A DNA stretch of 64,000 nt from Spisula solida (taxonomy: Eukaryota; Mollusca; Bivalvia; Venerida; Mactridae), in the NCBI GenBank assembly GCA_947247005.1, contig OX365953.1, positions 4,035,001 through 4,099,000 on the forward strand. Reading direction: 5' to 3'. Positions 1 to 10,560 of the stretch are shown in pieces (the first letter of the stretch is position 1; each line of letters begins with the position of its first letter). The notes under the pieces were generated by a model, which did no database searches, was not told the origin of the DNA, and was given only the letters and a program-made list of their open reading frames with translations. The position numbers and the translations under genes are program-made.

Positions 1-1595
1 ACCAGTAGGCAGGCCAGCTTCCACCAGTAGGCAGGCCCACTTCCATCAGTAGGCAGGTGCGCTTCCATCAGTAGGCAGACCCGCTTCCACCAGTAGGCAG
101 GTCAGCTTCCACCAGTAGGCAGGCCCACTTCTATCAGTAGGCAGGCCCACTTCCACCAGTATGCAGGCCAGCTTCCACCAGTAGGCAGGCCCACTTCCAT
201 CAGTAGGCAGGTCCGCTTCCATCAGTAGGCAGGCCCGCTTCCACCAGTAGGCAGGCCCACTTCCATCAGTAGGCAGGTCCGCTTCCATCAGTAGGCAGGT
301 CCGCTTCCACCAGTAGACAGGCCCGCTTCCACCAGTAGACAGGCCCGCTTCCATCAGTAGGCAGGCCCGCTTCCACCAGTATGCAGGTCCGCTTCCACCA
401 GTAGACATGTCCGCTTCCATCAGTATGCAGGTCCGCTTCCACCAGTATGCAGGTCCGCTTCCACCAGTATGCAGGCCCGCTTCCACCAGTAGACAGGCCC
501 CATTCCATCAGTAGGCAGGCCCGCCTCCAGTAGTAGACAGGCCCGCTTCCAGTAGTAGACAGGCCCGCTTCCACCAGTAGGCAGGCCCGTCTCCAGTAGT
601 AGTAGACAGGCCCGCTTCCATCAGTAGGCAGGCCCGTCTCCGGTAGTAGACAGGCCCGCTTCCATCAGTAGGCAGGCCCGTCTCCAGTAGTAGACAGGCC
701 CGCTTCCAGTAGTAGGCAGGCCCGTCTCCAGTAGTAGACAGGCCCGCTTCCATCAGTAGGCAGGCCCGTCTCCAGTAGTAGACAGGCCCGCTTCCAGTAG
801 TAGGCAGGCCCGTCTCCAGTAGTAGACAGGCCCGCTTCCATCAGTAGGCAGGCCCGTCTCCAGTAGTAGGCAGGCCCGTCTCCAGTAGTAGACAGGCCCG
901 CTTCCATTAGTAGGCAGGCCCGTCTCCAGTAGTAGACAGGCCCGCTTCCAGTAGTAGGCAGGCCCGTCTCCAGTAGTAGACAGGCCCGCTTCCATCAGTA
1001 GGCAGGCCCGTCTCCAGTAGTAGACAGGCCCGCTTCCAGTAGTAGGCAGGCCCGCTTCCAGTAGTAGGCAGGCCCGCCTCCAGTAGTAGACAGGCCCGCT
1101 TCCACCAGTAGGCAGGCCCGTCTCCAGTAGTAGACAGGCCCGCTTCCAGTAGTAGACAGGCCCGCTTCCAGTAGTAGACAGGCCAGCTTCCACCAGTAGG
1201 CAGGCCCGTCTCCAGTAGTAGACAGGCCCGCTTCCAGTAGTAGACAGGCCCGCTTCCAGTAGTAGACAGGCCAGCTTCCACCGGTAGGCAGGCCCGCTTC
1301 CAGTAGTAGACAGGCCCGCTTCCAGTAGTAGACAGGCCTGCTTCCACCAGTAGACAGGCCCGTCTCCAGTAGTAGACAGGCCCGCTTCCAGTAGTAGACA
1401 GGCCCGCTTCCAGTAGTAGACAGGCCAGCTTCCACCAGTAGGCAGGCCCGCTTCCAGTAGTAGACAGGCCCGCTTCCAGTAGTAGACAGGCCCGCTTCCA
1501 GTAGTAGGCAGGCCCGCTTCCACCAGTAGGCAGGTCCGCTTCCATCAGTAGGCAGGCCCGCTTCCATCAGTAGGCAGGCCCGCTTCCACCAGTAG
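1..1595. repeat. 22-bp minisatellite array (runs off the left edge)
   Basis: About 72 tandem copies of a 22-bp unit. Positions 1 to about 510 mostly use a caccagtaggcagg form; the rest mostly uses an agtagtagacagg/agtagtaggcagg form, so the array has block structure. The minus strand has no stop codon in any phase of the unit. Because 22 leaves remainder 1 on division by 3, all three minus frames read the same 22-residue periodic peptide, which explains the long minus-strand open frames here. No start context, splice signal or codon bias argues for translation. The right end is sharp, at the junction with unique sequence. Confidence 0.97.
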
Positions 1596-2158
1596 CGTCT
1601 TCTACGTATAACCCAAGTAATTTGAGGGATATCAATAAAATTACTTTGAAATGAACCAGTCTATTTAAAGTCGTTATTTATTCAGTTTGAGAAACGATTT
1701 AAAATCATGCTCGCAATACCAAAATAATGTCTTTAAAACACGAGAAGCTACTGAATAATTAATCAGCGTGTGTTGCTCGTGTCATTGCTCCAGGTGCAGA
1801 AAAAACAATTTGTGGGGTTTTAAACATTACGAAAGTATACGCTTTCTAGCGTGTAGCAATTTGTAATATAATTATGTGAAAAAAAGTCATTTTAGGAATA
1901 TGTATGTAATCTAACAAAACATCTATTTGACAAAAACTTATCCACCCGGTAATAATTCATGTGTTATGAAGCATGCACTGTGGAGTATAGTCGTGCTGTA
2001 AGCTCATTATAGTTCGCGGGTCGATATTTTTGTTGATTTCGTAGAAAAAAACTCGATATATATATGATTAACCCGGCTGACTATAACTGAAAACTTGTTG
2101 CGAAACGGTGTTTAACCGGAACAAAAGACTCGTCTATCCCTGTGTGTAGATTATAACG
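1596..2158. other. AT-rich spacer, nothing recognised (copy at 4841-5403)
   Basis: No open frame of note, no tRNA or rRNA signature and no clear inverted repeat. It is present twice because it lies inside the duplicated unit. Confidence 0.6.
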
Positions 2159-2715
2159 TTACTAATGTATTTAAGGTCGATTGTGAAAACAAGTTTTTCC
2201 AACTTATAATTATAATTCTCGACACCTCATTTCTGATGTTATTCATTACCACGAAGGTATGAGAGAAGAGAAGCCAGTTTTTATTTTGAGCGTCTAGCAA
2301 GGATAGATAGATAGATTCTTTATTATCCTCCATATTTGGAGAGTACATGTATAACATATTTACAATAATAATGCATAACAAGACATTTAGCATAAACAAT
2401 TATACATGAATATAGGATATATAGCAAAAGAAAATGTAGTTTTTATCTAACATCTGTTATAATCTGACCTTATCGAAACGAAATACAAGATACAGAGAAT
2501 AGAGTTAGAATAACGACATTATACGTAGAGTTACTATTTACAATCACTTTATCATGTTTGATAAAATAATTACGTAATTAGTAGAATAGTAGTAGCTAAA
2601 ATGCATAAGTAATCACACATGTTCATAGAGAGGATACAGTTTCGTATCACATAGTCAAAAATCAACACAAATCCCGCACTCAAAGCGGACACTCTACCGC
2701 TAGGCTATCGAGGAG
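2159..2715 (-). mobile_element. tRNA-derived SINE split by a LINE 3' fragment
   Basis: Read on the minus strand, a SINE head (tagcctagcggtagagtg-like A-box region) lies at about 2668-2715, and its body and tail lie at about 2159-2303 (tctagac-/ggtcgattgtg-type sequence). The full-length relative at 48960-49231 shows that these two pieces should be nearly adjacent. The intervening 2304-2665 is foreign. It begins, on the minus strand's 3' side, with a (TCTA)n tail preceded by ggaggataataaagaa, which is typical of the 3' end of a non-LTR retrotransposon. The same nest is repeated at 5404-5960. Confidence 0.65.
2304..2665 (-). mobile_element. 5'-truncated LINE 3' fragment inserted in a SINE
   Basis: This segment interrupts SINE sequence. 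Its lower-coordinate end carries gatagatagat followed by tctttattatcctcc, that is, a 3' terminus with a tetranucleotide tail on the minus strand. A similar gaggataataaacaatc motif occurs near 14532. No reverse-transcriptase coding remains, so the LINE family cannot be assigned. The second copy is at 5549-5910. Confidence 0.45.
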
Positions 2716-3048
2716 ACGATTACCCTGTTAAAGGCAGAATATCCGATTCTTTCTACGTGCATGTATTACTTCATACAACCAGGTATTAACAGAACCATTA
2801 TATCTTAAAGCTGGACCATTTTATGTAATCTCCAAAGCCTGTCAATTGAACAGCAGTCAATTAGGTGTCATGCCAAGTAATTTATATAATAATCAACTGT
2901 TGAAATGAAATATCACATGTTTATCCAGTCTTCCGTGCAATCATTGAGCAGACGATGCGAGAAACCGACGCCTAAATTATGAAAATTACGTATACGTTCT
3001 ATATCCATCTAATTTATAGTCGCAGTAGATACGATCTTCAATAAAATA

Positions 3049-3912
3049 CACTACACCGAAGTTCTAATTGGCCACCCTATAAAATCTGATACTATGTGAT
3101 ATATTCAACCAATACATATGAAGTTGAGTTATGTTTTTGTTCCACACGTTAATCTATCGATTTACAGAAATAAATCACGTGTTTTTGTGCAAAATCATCC
3201 ATGCGGAACGGTTAGTGCGAAATGGCTTTTGTGCACATGGTACTCGTGCACGGGATGAAAAATGTTTGTATTTGGTTGGAATAAATCCTCGGTGGATAGC
3301 CTTTTATGAAAAACATCAAACTGTGAGAGATTGAATAATGTGGAACTCGCCAAAGCCCTCCGAATGATGAGTACCGCCACTCAAAACAGCGAAGTGCGCC
3401 ACACGCCTTTTTAAAAAATTGCAAACTCTTTAATTACGTTTAATTTAGCGCAAACTACTGTGGGAAATATGTTTTCCTGTCAATGTAAGTAGACATCATC
3501 GGGTTTTGGATTATTTGTATTCTTCTGCAAACACTTTTTCTAAAATACATTTAAAAAACACGTGGTCAAACAGAAATTTATTGAAGTGCATGCATACATC
3601 TGACGGCTTGAGCGCGTTTCCGTTGCTCATTCTCGCACGGTTTTAAATTTTTCATAAAAGGGGATCCATAGAGGATGTGTTCCAACAAAATAAGGACATA
3701 TTTCATACCTTGCTCACGCACCACGTGCATAAAACCAATTTCGAACTAATCGTTCCGCATGGATGATTTTGTACCTGAGCACGTGTTTTATTTCTGTACA
3801 TCGATAGAATAATGTGTGGAATGAAAACATAACACACCTTCATGTGTATTGATTGAATATATCACATAGTATCAAATTTTATAGGGTGGCCAATTAGAAC
3901 TTCGGCGTAATG
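3049..3912. mobile_element. 864-bp foldback DNA element with ~270-bp TIRs
   Basis: The left arm 3049-3319 is an imperfect reverse complement of the right arm 3645-3912. The terminal sequence is CAYTACRCCGAAGTTCTAAT, flanked by TA on both sides (3047-3048 and 3913-3914), which suggests a TA target duplication. The loop 3320-3644 has no transposase coding. Short open frames over the arms are not protein-like. The identical copy at 6294-7157 exists because the whole unit was duplicated, not because of transposition. TA preference and long TIRs fit a non-autonomous Tc1/mariner-like element, but this is inferred. Confidence 0.8.
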
Positions 3913-4040
3913 TACATATTAATTCAATAAAGAAATGATCAAGAGAACCATGATTGTTCATTCTCAACCAGTCCACCTGAGCAACGTGTATGGTACACGC
4001 CTAGAAACCAAGTAGATTCGTTCGAAACTAGGCCCCGAGT

Positions 4041-7000
4041 AGTAGTAGGCAGGCCCGTCTCCAGTAGTAGACAGGCCCGCTTCCATCAGTAGGCAGGCCC
4101 GTCTCCAGTAGTAGGCAGGCCCGTCTCCAGTAGTAGACAGGCCCGCTTCCATTAGTAGGCAGGCCCGTCTCCAGTAGTAGACAGGCCCGCTTCCAGTAGT
4201 AGGCAGGCCCGTCTCCAGTAGTAGACAGGCCCGCTTCCATCAGTAGGCAGGCCCGTCTCCAGTAGTAGACAGGCCCGCTTCCAGTAGTAGGCAGGCCCGC
4301 TTCCAGTAGTAGGCAGGCCCGCCTCCAGTAGTAGACAGGCCCGCTTCCACCAGTAGGCAGGCCCGTCTCCAGTAGTAGACAGGCCCGCTTCCAGTAGTAG
4401 ACAGGCCCGCTTCCAGTAGTAGACAGGCCAGCTTCCACCAGTAGGCAGGCCCGTCTCCAGTAGTAGACAGGCCCGCTTCCAGTAGTAGACAGGCCCGCTT
4501 CCAGTAGTAGACAGGCCAGCTTCCACCGGTAGGCAGGCCCGCTTCCAGTAGTAGACAGGCCCGCTTCCAGTAGTAGACAGGCCTGCTTCCACCAGTAGAC
4601 AGGCCCGTCTCCAGTAGTAGACAGGCCCGCTTCCAGTAGTAGACAGGCCCGCTTCCAGTAGTAGACAGGCCAGCTTCCACCAGTAGGCAGGCCCGCTTCC
4701 AGTAGTAGACAGGCCCGCTTCCAGTAGTAGACAGGCCCGCTTCCAGTAGTAGGCAGGCCCGCTTCCACCAGTAGGCAGGTCCGCTTCCATCAGTAGGCAG
4801 GCCCGCTTCCATCAGTAGGCAGGCCCGCTTCCACCAGTAGCGTCTTCTACGTATAACCCAAGTAATTTGAGGGATATCAATAAAATTACTTTGAAATGAA
4901 CCAGTCTATTTAAAGTCGTTATTTATTCAGTTTGAGAAACGATTTAAAATCATGCTCGCAATACCAAAATAATGTCTTTAAAACACGAGAAGCTACTGAA
5001 TAATTAATCAGCGTGTGTTGCTCGTGTCATTGCTCCAGGTGCAGAAAAAACAATTTGTGGGGTTTTAAACATTACGAAAGTATACGCTTTCTAGCGTGTA
5101 GCAATTTGTAATATAATTATGTGAAAAAAAGTCATTTTAGGAATATGTATGTAATCTAACAAAACATCTATTTGACAAAAACTTATCCACCCGGTAATAA
5201 TTCATGTGTTATGAAGCATGCACTGTGGAGTATAGTCGTGCTGTAAGCTCATTATAGTTCGCGGGTCGATATTTTTGTTGATTTCGTAGAAAAAAACTCG
5301 ATATATATATGATTAACCCGGCTGACTATAACTGAAAACTTGTTGCGAAACGGTGTTTAACCGGAACAAAAGACTCGTCTATCCCTGTGTGTAGATTATA
5401 ACGTTACTAATGTATTTAAGGTCGATTGTGAAAACAAGTTTTTCCAACTTATAATTATAATTCTCGACACCTCATTTCTGATGTTATTCATTACCACGAA
5501 GGTATGAGAGAAGAGAAGCCAGTTTTTATTTTGAGCGTCTAGCAAGGATAGATAGATAGATTCTTTATTATCCTCCATATTTGGAGAGTACATGTATAAC
5601 ATATTTACAATAATAATGCATAACAAGACATTTAGCATAAACAATTATACATGAATATAGGATATATAGCAAAAGAAAATGTAGTTTTTATCTAACATCT
5701 GTTATAATCTGACCTTATCGAAACGAAATACAAGATACAGAGAATAGAGTTAGAATAACGACATTATACGTAGAGTTACTATTTACAATCACTTTATCAT
5801 GTTTGATAAAATAATTACGTAATTAGTAGAATAGTAGTAGCTAAAATGCATAAGTAATCACACATGTTCATAGAGAGGATACAGTTTCGTATCACATAGT
5901 CAAAAATCAACACAAATCCCGCACTCAAAGCGGACACTCTACCGCTAGGCTATCGAGGAGACGATTACCCTGTTAAAGGCAGAATATCCGATTCTTTCTA
6001 CGTGCATGTATTACTTCATACAACCAGGTATTAACAGAACCATTATATCTTAAAGCTGGACCATTTTATGTAATCTCCAAAGCCTGTCAATTGAACAGCA
6101 GTCAATTAGGTGTCATGCCAAGTAATTTATATAATAATCAACTGTTGAAATGAAATATCACATGTTTATCCAGTCTTCCGTGCAATCATTGAGCAGACGA
6201 TGCGAGAAACCGACGCCTAAATTATGAAAATTACGTATACGTTCTATATCCATCTAATTTATAGTCGCAGTAGATACGATCTTCAATAAAATACACTACA
6301 CCGAAGTTCTAATTGGCCACCCTATAAAATCTGATACTATGTGATATATTCAACCAATACATATGAAGTTGAGTTATGTTTTTGTTCCACACGTTAATCT
6401 ATCGATTTACAGAAATAAATCACGTGTTTTTGTGCAAAATCATCCATGCGGAACGGTTAGTGCGAAATGGCTTTTGTGCACATGGTACTCGTGCACGGGA
6501 TGAAAAATGTTTGTATTTGGTTGGAATAAATCCTCGGTGGATAGCCTTTTATGAAAAACATCAAACTGTGAGAGATTGAATAATGTGGAACTCGCCAAAG
6601 CCCTCCGAATGATGAGTACCGCCACTCAAAACAGCGAAGTGCGCCACACGCCTTTTTAAAAAATTGCAAACTCTTTAATTACGTTTAATTTAGCGCAAAC
6701 TACTGTGGGAAATATGTTTTCCTGTCAATGTAAGTAGACATCATCGGGTTTTGGATTATTTGTATTCTTCTGCAAACACTTTTTCTAAAATACATTTAAA
6801 AAACACGTGGTCAAACAGAAATTTATTGAAGTGCATGCATACATCTGACGGCTTGAGCGCGTTTCCGTTGCTCATTCTCGCACGGTTTTAAATTTTTCAT
6901 AAAAGGGGATCCATAGAGGATGTGTTCCAACAAAATAAGGACATATTTCATACCTTGCTCACGCACCACGTGCATAAAACCAATTTCGAACTAATCGTTC

Positions 7001-7285
7001 CGCATGGATGATTTTGTACCTGAGCACGTGTTTTATTTCTGTACATCGATAGAATAATGTGTGGAATGAAAACATAACACACCTTCATGTGTATTGATTG
7101 AATATATCACATAGTATCAAATTTTATAGGGTGGCCAATTAGAACTTCGGCGTAATGTACATATTAATTCAATAAAGAAATGATCAAGAGAACCATGATT
7201 GTTCATTCTCAACCAGTCCACCTGAGCAACGTGTATGGTACACGCCTAGAAACCAAGTAGATTCGTTCGAAACTAGGCCCCGATC
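4041..7285. repeat. Tandem segmental duplication, unit 2
   Basis: Second copy of the 3,245-bp unit. Identity runs to 7283; 7284 (t) differs from 4039 (g). The unit 1/unit 2 junction (…ggccccg|agtagtagtagg…) joins the right-hand unique flank straight back into the 22-bp array, as expected if the array supplied one breakpoint. Internal features recur at +3245: array 4041-4840, SINE/LINE nest 5404-5960, TIR element 6294-7157. Confidence 0.95.
6294..7157. mobile_element. Second copy of the 864-bp foldback element
   Basis: Same element as at 3049-3912, offset by 3,245 bp as part of the segmental duplication. The arms are 6294-6564 and 6890-7157. Confidence 0.8.
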
Positions 7286-7583
7286 TCCCGAAGCATATCA
7301 AGTAGAAACGTCAGCTTAAATTGAGATTTTCATCAAAATTAACCATAGTCTGAAATTGTGATATATATAAGTTCGAGATATTGTATTCTTACAGTAATAA
7401 ACTCGGAATAATGTTTCTGTTTTGTAATGTCAATTTTAAGTCCAGCCTCCTGTGGAAATTATTACATGGAAATATTTGAGATGAGATTTAGCTCAGACTG
7501 TGATTGTATGAATTGTCACTCGGAATAATTATGTTTAACATAATAACTAAACTTTCCCAAATATATATTATTGATAGACATCT

Positions 7584-10198
7584 GGGTACTGTTTTATGAA
7601 AGAACTTACGGAAACCTTAAACTTACGTTCAAATTTAAATTCTTTATAGCTCTTTAAGAATTACCAATGATGGTGGTGAGGAGTTGTTCAATATTATTTA
7701 TTCCTCAGACAACGAACCCCTACACAACATACGTTCCCAACTACAAAAGGTGGTGAGGTGTTGTTCAATATTATTTATTCCTCAGACAACGAACCCCTAC
7801 ACAACATACGTTCCCAACTACAAAAGGTGGTGAGGTGTTGTTCAATATTTTTTATTCCTCAGACAACGAACCCCTACACAACATACGTTCCCAACTACAA
7901 AAGGTGGTGAGGGGTTGTTCAATATTTTTTATTCCTCAGACAACGAACCCCTACACAACATACGTTCCCAACTACAAAAGGTGGTGAGGTGTTGTTCAAT
8001 ATTATTTATTCCTCAGACAACGAACCCCTACAAAACAAACGTTTCCAGCTACAAATGGTGGTGAGGGGTTGTTCAATATTATTTATTACTCAGACAACGA
8101 ACCCCTACACAACATACGTTCCCAGCTACAAATGGTGGTGAGGGTTGTTCAATATTATTTATTACTCAGACAACGAACCCCTACACAACATACGTTCCCA
8201 GCTACAAATGGTGGTGAGGGTTGTTCAATATTATTTATTACTCAGACAACGAACCCCTACAAAACATACGTTCCCAGCTACAAATGGTGGTGAGGGGTTG
8301 TTCAATATTATTTATTACTCAGACAACGAACCCCTACACAACATACGTTCCCAGCTACAAATGGTTGTGAGGGTTGTTCAATATTATTTATTACTCAGAC
8401 AACGAACCCCTACAAAACATACGTTCCCAGCTACAAATGGGTGTGAGGGGTTGTTCAATATCATTTATTACTCAGACAACGAACCCCTACACAACATACG
8501 TTCCCAGCTACAAATGGTGGTGAGGGTTGTTCAATATTATTTATTACTCAGACAACGAACCCCTACAAAACATACGTTCCCAGCTACAAATGGTGGTGAG
8601 GGGTTGTTCAATATTATTTATTCCTCAGACAACGAACCCCTACAAAACATACGTTCCCAGCTACAAATGGTGGGGAGGGGTTGTTCAATATTATTTATTA
8701 CTCAGACAACGAACCCCTACAAAACATACGTTCCCAGCTACAAATGGGTGTGAGGGGTTGTTCAATATTATTTATTACTCAGACAACGAACCCCTACACA
8801 ACATACGTTCCCAGCTACAAATGGTGGTGAGGGGTTGTTCAATATTATTTATTCTTCAGACAAGGAACCCCTACATAACATACGTTCCCAGCTACAAATG
8901 GTGGTGAGGGGTTGTTCAATATTATTTATTACTCAGACAACGAACCCCTACAAAACATACGTTTCCAGCTACAAATGGTGGTGAGGGGTTGTTCAATATT
9001 ATTTATTCTTCAGACAAGGAACCCCTACATAACATACGTTCCCAGCTACAAATGGTGGTGAGGGGTTGTTCAATATTATTTATTACTCAGACAACGAACC
9101 CCTACATAACAAACGTTCCCAGCTACAAATGGTGGTGAGGGGTTGTTCAATATTATTTATTACTCAGACAACGAATCCCTACAAAACAAACGTTCCCAAC
9201 TACAAAAGGTGGTGAGGGGTTGTTCAATATTATTTATTCCTCAGACAACGAACCCCTACAAAACATACGTTCCCAGCTACAAATGGTGGTGAGGGGTTGT
9301 TCAATATTATTTATTCCTCAGACAACGAATCCCTACAAAACAAACGTTTCCAACTACAAAAGGTGGTGAGGGGTTGTTCAATATTATTTATTCCTCAGAC
9401 AAGGAACCCCTACAAAACACACGTTTCCAACTACAAAAGGTGGTGAGGGGTTGTTCAATATTATTTATTCCTCAGACAATGAACCCCTACAAAACATACG
9501 TTTCCAACTACAAAAGGTGGTGAGGGGTTGTTCAATATTATTTATTCCTCAGACAACGAATCCCTACAAAACAAACGTTTCCAACTACAAAAGGTGGTGA
9601 GGGGTTGTTCAATATTATTTATTACTCAGACAACGAACCCCTACAAAACATACGTTTCCAACTACAAAAGGTGATGAGGTGTTGTTCAATATTATTTATT
9701 ACTCAGACAACGAACCCCTACAAAACATACGTTTCCAACTACAAAAGGTGGTGAGGGGTTGTTCAATATTATTTATTCCTCAGACAAGGAACCCCTACAA
9801 AACAAACGTTCCCAGCTACAAGTGGTGGTGAGGGGTTGTTCAATATTATTTATTCCTCAGACAACGAATCCCTACAAAACAAACGTTTCCAACTGCAAAT
9901 GGTGGTGAGGGTTGTTCAATATTATTTATTCCTCAGACAAGGAACCCCTACAAAACATACGTTTCCAACTGCAAATGGTGGTGAGGGTTGTTCAATATTA
10001 TTTATTCCCCAGACAACGAATCCCTACAAAACATACGTTTCCAACTACAAAAGGTGGTGAGGTGTTGTTCAATATTATTTATTACTCAGACGAGGAACCC
10101 AAACAAAACATACGTTTCCCCTATGAGTCGTATAACAAATATTTTAAATGTGTACGTAAGTTTACGATATCCGTAAGTGCTTTGATAAAACAGTACCC
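7584..10198. mobile_element. TIR element whose interior expanded into a satellite array
   Basis: The left end (GGGTACTGTTTTATGAAAGA) and right end (reverse complement GGTACTGTTTTATCAAAGCA) form imperfect TIRs of about 55 bp, containing acttacg and a second gtaaacttacgt block. Between them, about 32 copies of a 76-77 bp repeat occupy most of the length. A compact 220-bp relative at 41406-41625 has the same ends, the same ttaaattctttata inner flank and one diverged copy of the repeat unit. So this copy appears to be a MITE that acquired an internal array. Confidence 0.8.
7675..10112. repeat. 76-77 bp satellite array inside the TIR element
   Basis: Head-to-tail copies begin with ttgttcaatattatttatt, at 7684, 7761, 7838 and so on to about 10068, giving about 32 copies. 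Units differ by one g (gagggtt or gaggggtt), making them 76 or 77 bp. Copies in the first third share acacaacatacgttcccaac, and later copies share aaaacaaacgtttccaac, so variants are locally homogenised. The plus-strand open frames here are periodic artefacts. Confidence 0.95.
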
Positions 10199-10210
10199 TG
10201 GTCCTCGGTA

Positions 10211-10560
10211 GTGTTGCCGTGGCCCAGTTGTTAGTGCGCTAGATTGTAACCAGGAGATTCTAGTTCGGTTCCCGATGTGGCAGGTCCCTTCCATGAAAAT
10301 TTAAAAACACTGTTGATTTTCCTCCACATGCGGAGAAAGTGCTTGTTCCATGTGGGATAGTTAGTACTGGTTTGGATACATTCCAGAAAACTGGTTAGGC
10401 GAATCGGCCGCCATATACATGTAGAACTGAAGAAATGCCAAGTCTTCCACATGTGGATGGAGAAGTTATCAGTTGCCTGTGGAAGAGTACTTAGGAAGAG
10501 ACTTAGTACTGATTTATCAAAATATTCCATGAAAACCGATAACTGTAGTACACAATAAAA
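10211..10560 (+). mobile_element. tRNA-derived SINE
   Basis: The head gccgtggcccagttgttagt (A-box-like), followed by agttcggttcccgatg (B-box-like), resembles a degenerate tRNA. The body contains gttagtactggtttggatac and a partly repeated tccacatg…ggagaagtt…gttagtactg module. The body matches the unit of the 55-bp array at 45978-46472 and the tail beyond it. A-rich sequence near 10553 (acacaataaaagtaat) may be the 3' end. I saw no clear target duplication. Confidence 0.6.

Larger units (their letters stand above)
796..4040. repeat. Tandem segmental duplication, unit 1 (3,245 bp)
   Basis: This block is followed directly by a second copy at a constant offset of 3,245 bp. Every stretch I compared was identical, including all incidental open frames. 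The left boundary lies inside the 22-bp array: agtagtaggc at 796-805 matches 4041-4050, and 795 and 4040 differ. The unit contains array sequence, about 560 bp of unrecognised AT-rich DNA, a SINE interrupted by a LINE fragment, and an 864-bp inverted-repeat element. Near identity implies either a very recent event or an assembly artefact. Confidence 0.95.

Noticed and set aside
1..1595. Long minus-strand open frames (up to 256 codons) encoding a 22-residue periodic peptide; same at 4028-4812
   Set aside because: A 22-bp unit without stops in any minus phase makes all three frames open with the same peptide. Nothing distinguishes one frame as coding.
3131..3424. Overlapping 61-70 codon frames on both strands
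   Set aside because: They lie on the arms and loop of a foldback element and merely recur with its duplication.
796..7285. The duplicated unit as an LTR retrotransposon pair (two LTRs)
   Set aside because: The units are directly adjacent with no internal region, have no TG…CA ends or primer-binding site, and contain unrelated nested elements.
8069..8907. Open frames of 74-202 codons in the 76-bp array
   Set aside because: Periodic translation of a satellite; frames shift when units change between 76 and 77 bp.
7675..10112. Possible CRISPR array because of regular ~77-bp spacing
   Set aside because: The whole unit is conserved, with no unique spacers, and the context is animal DNA.
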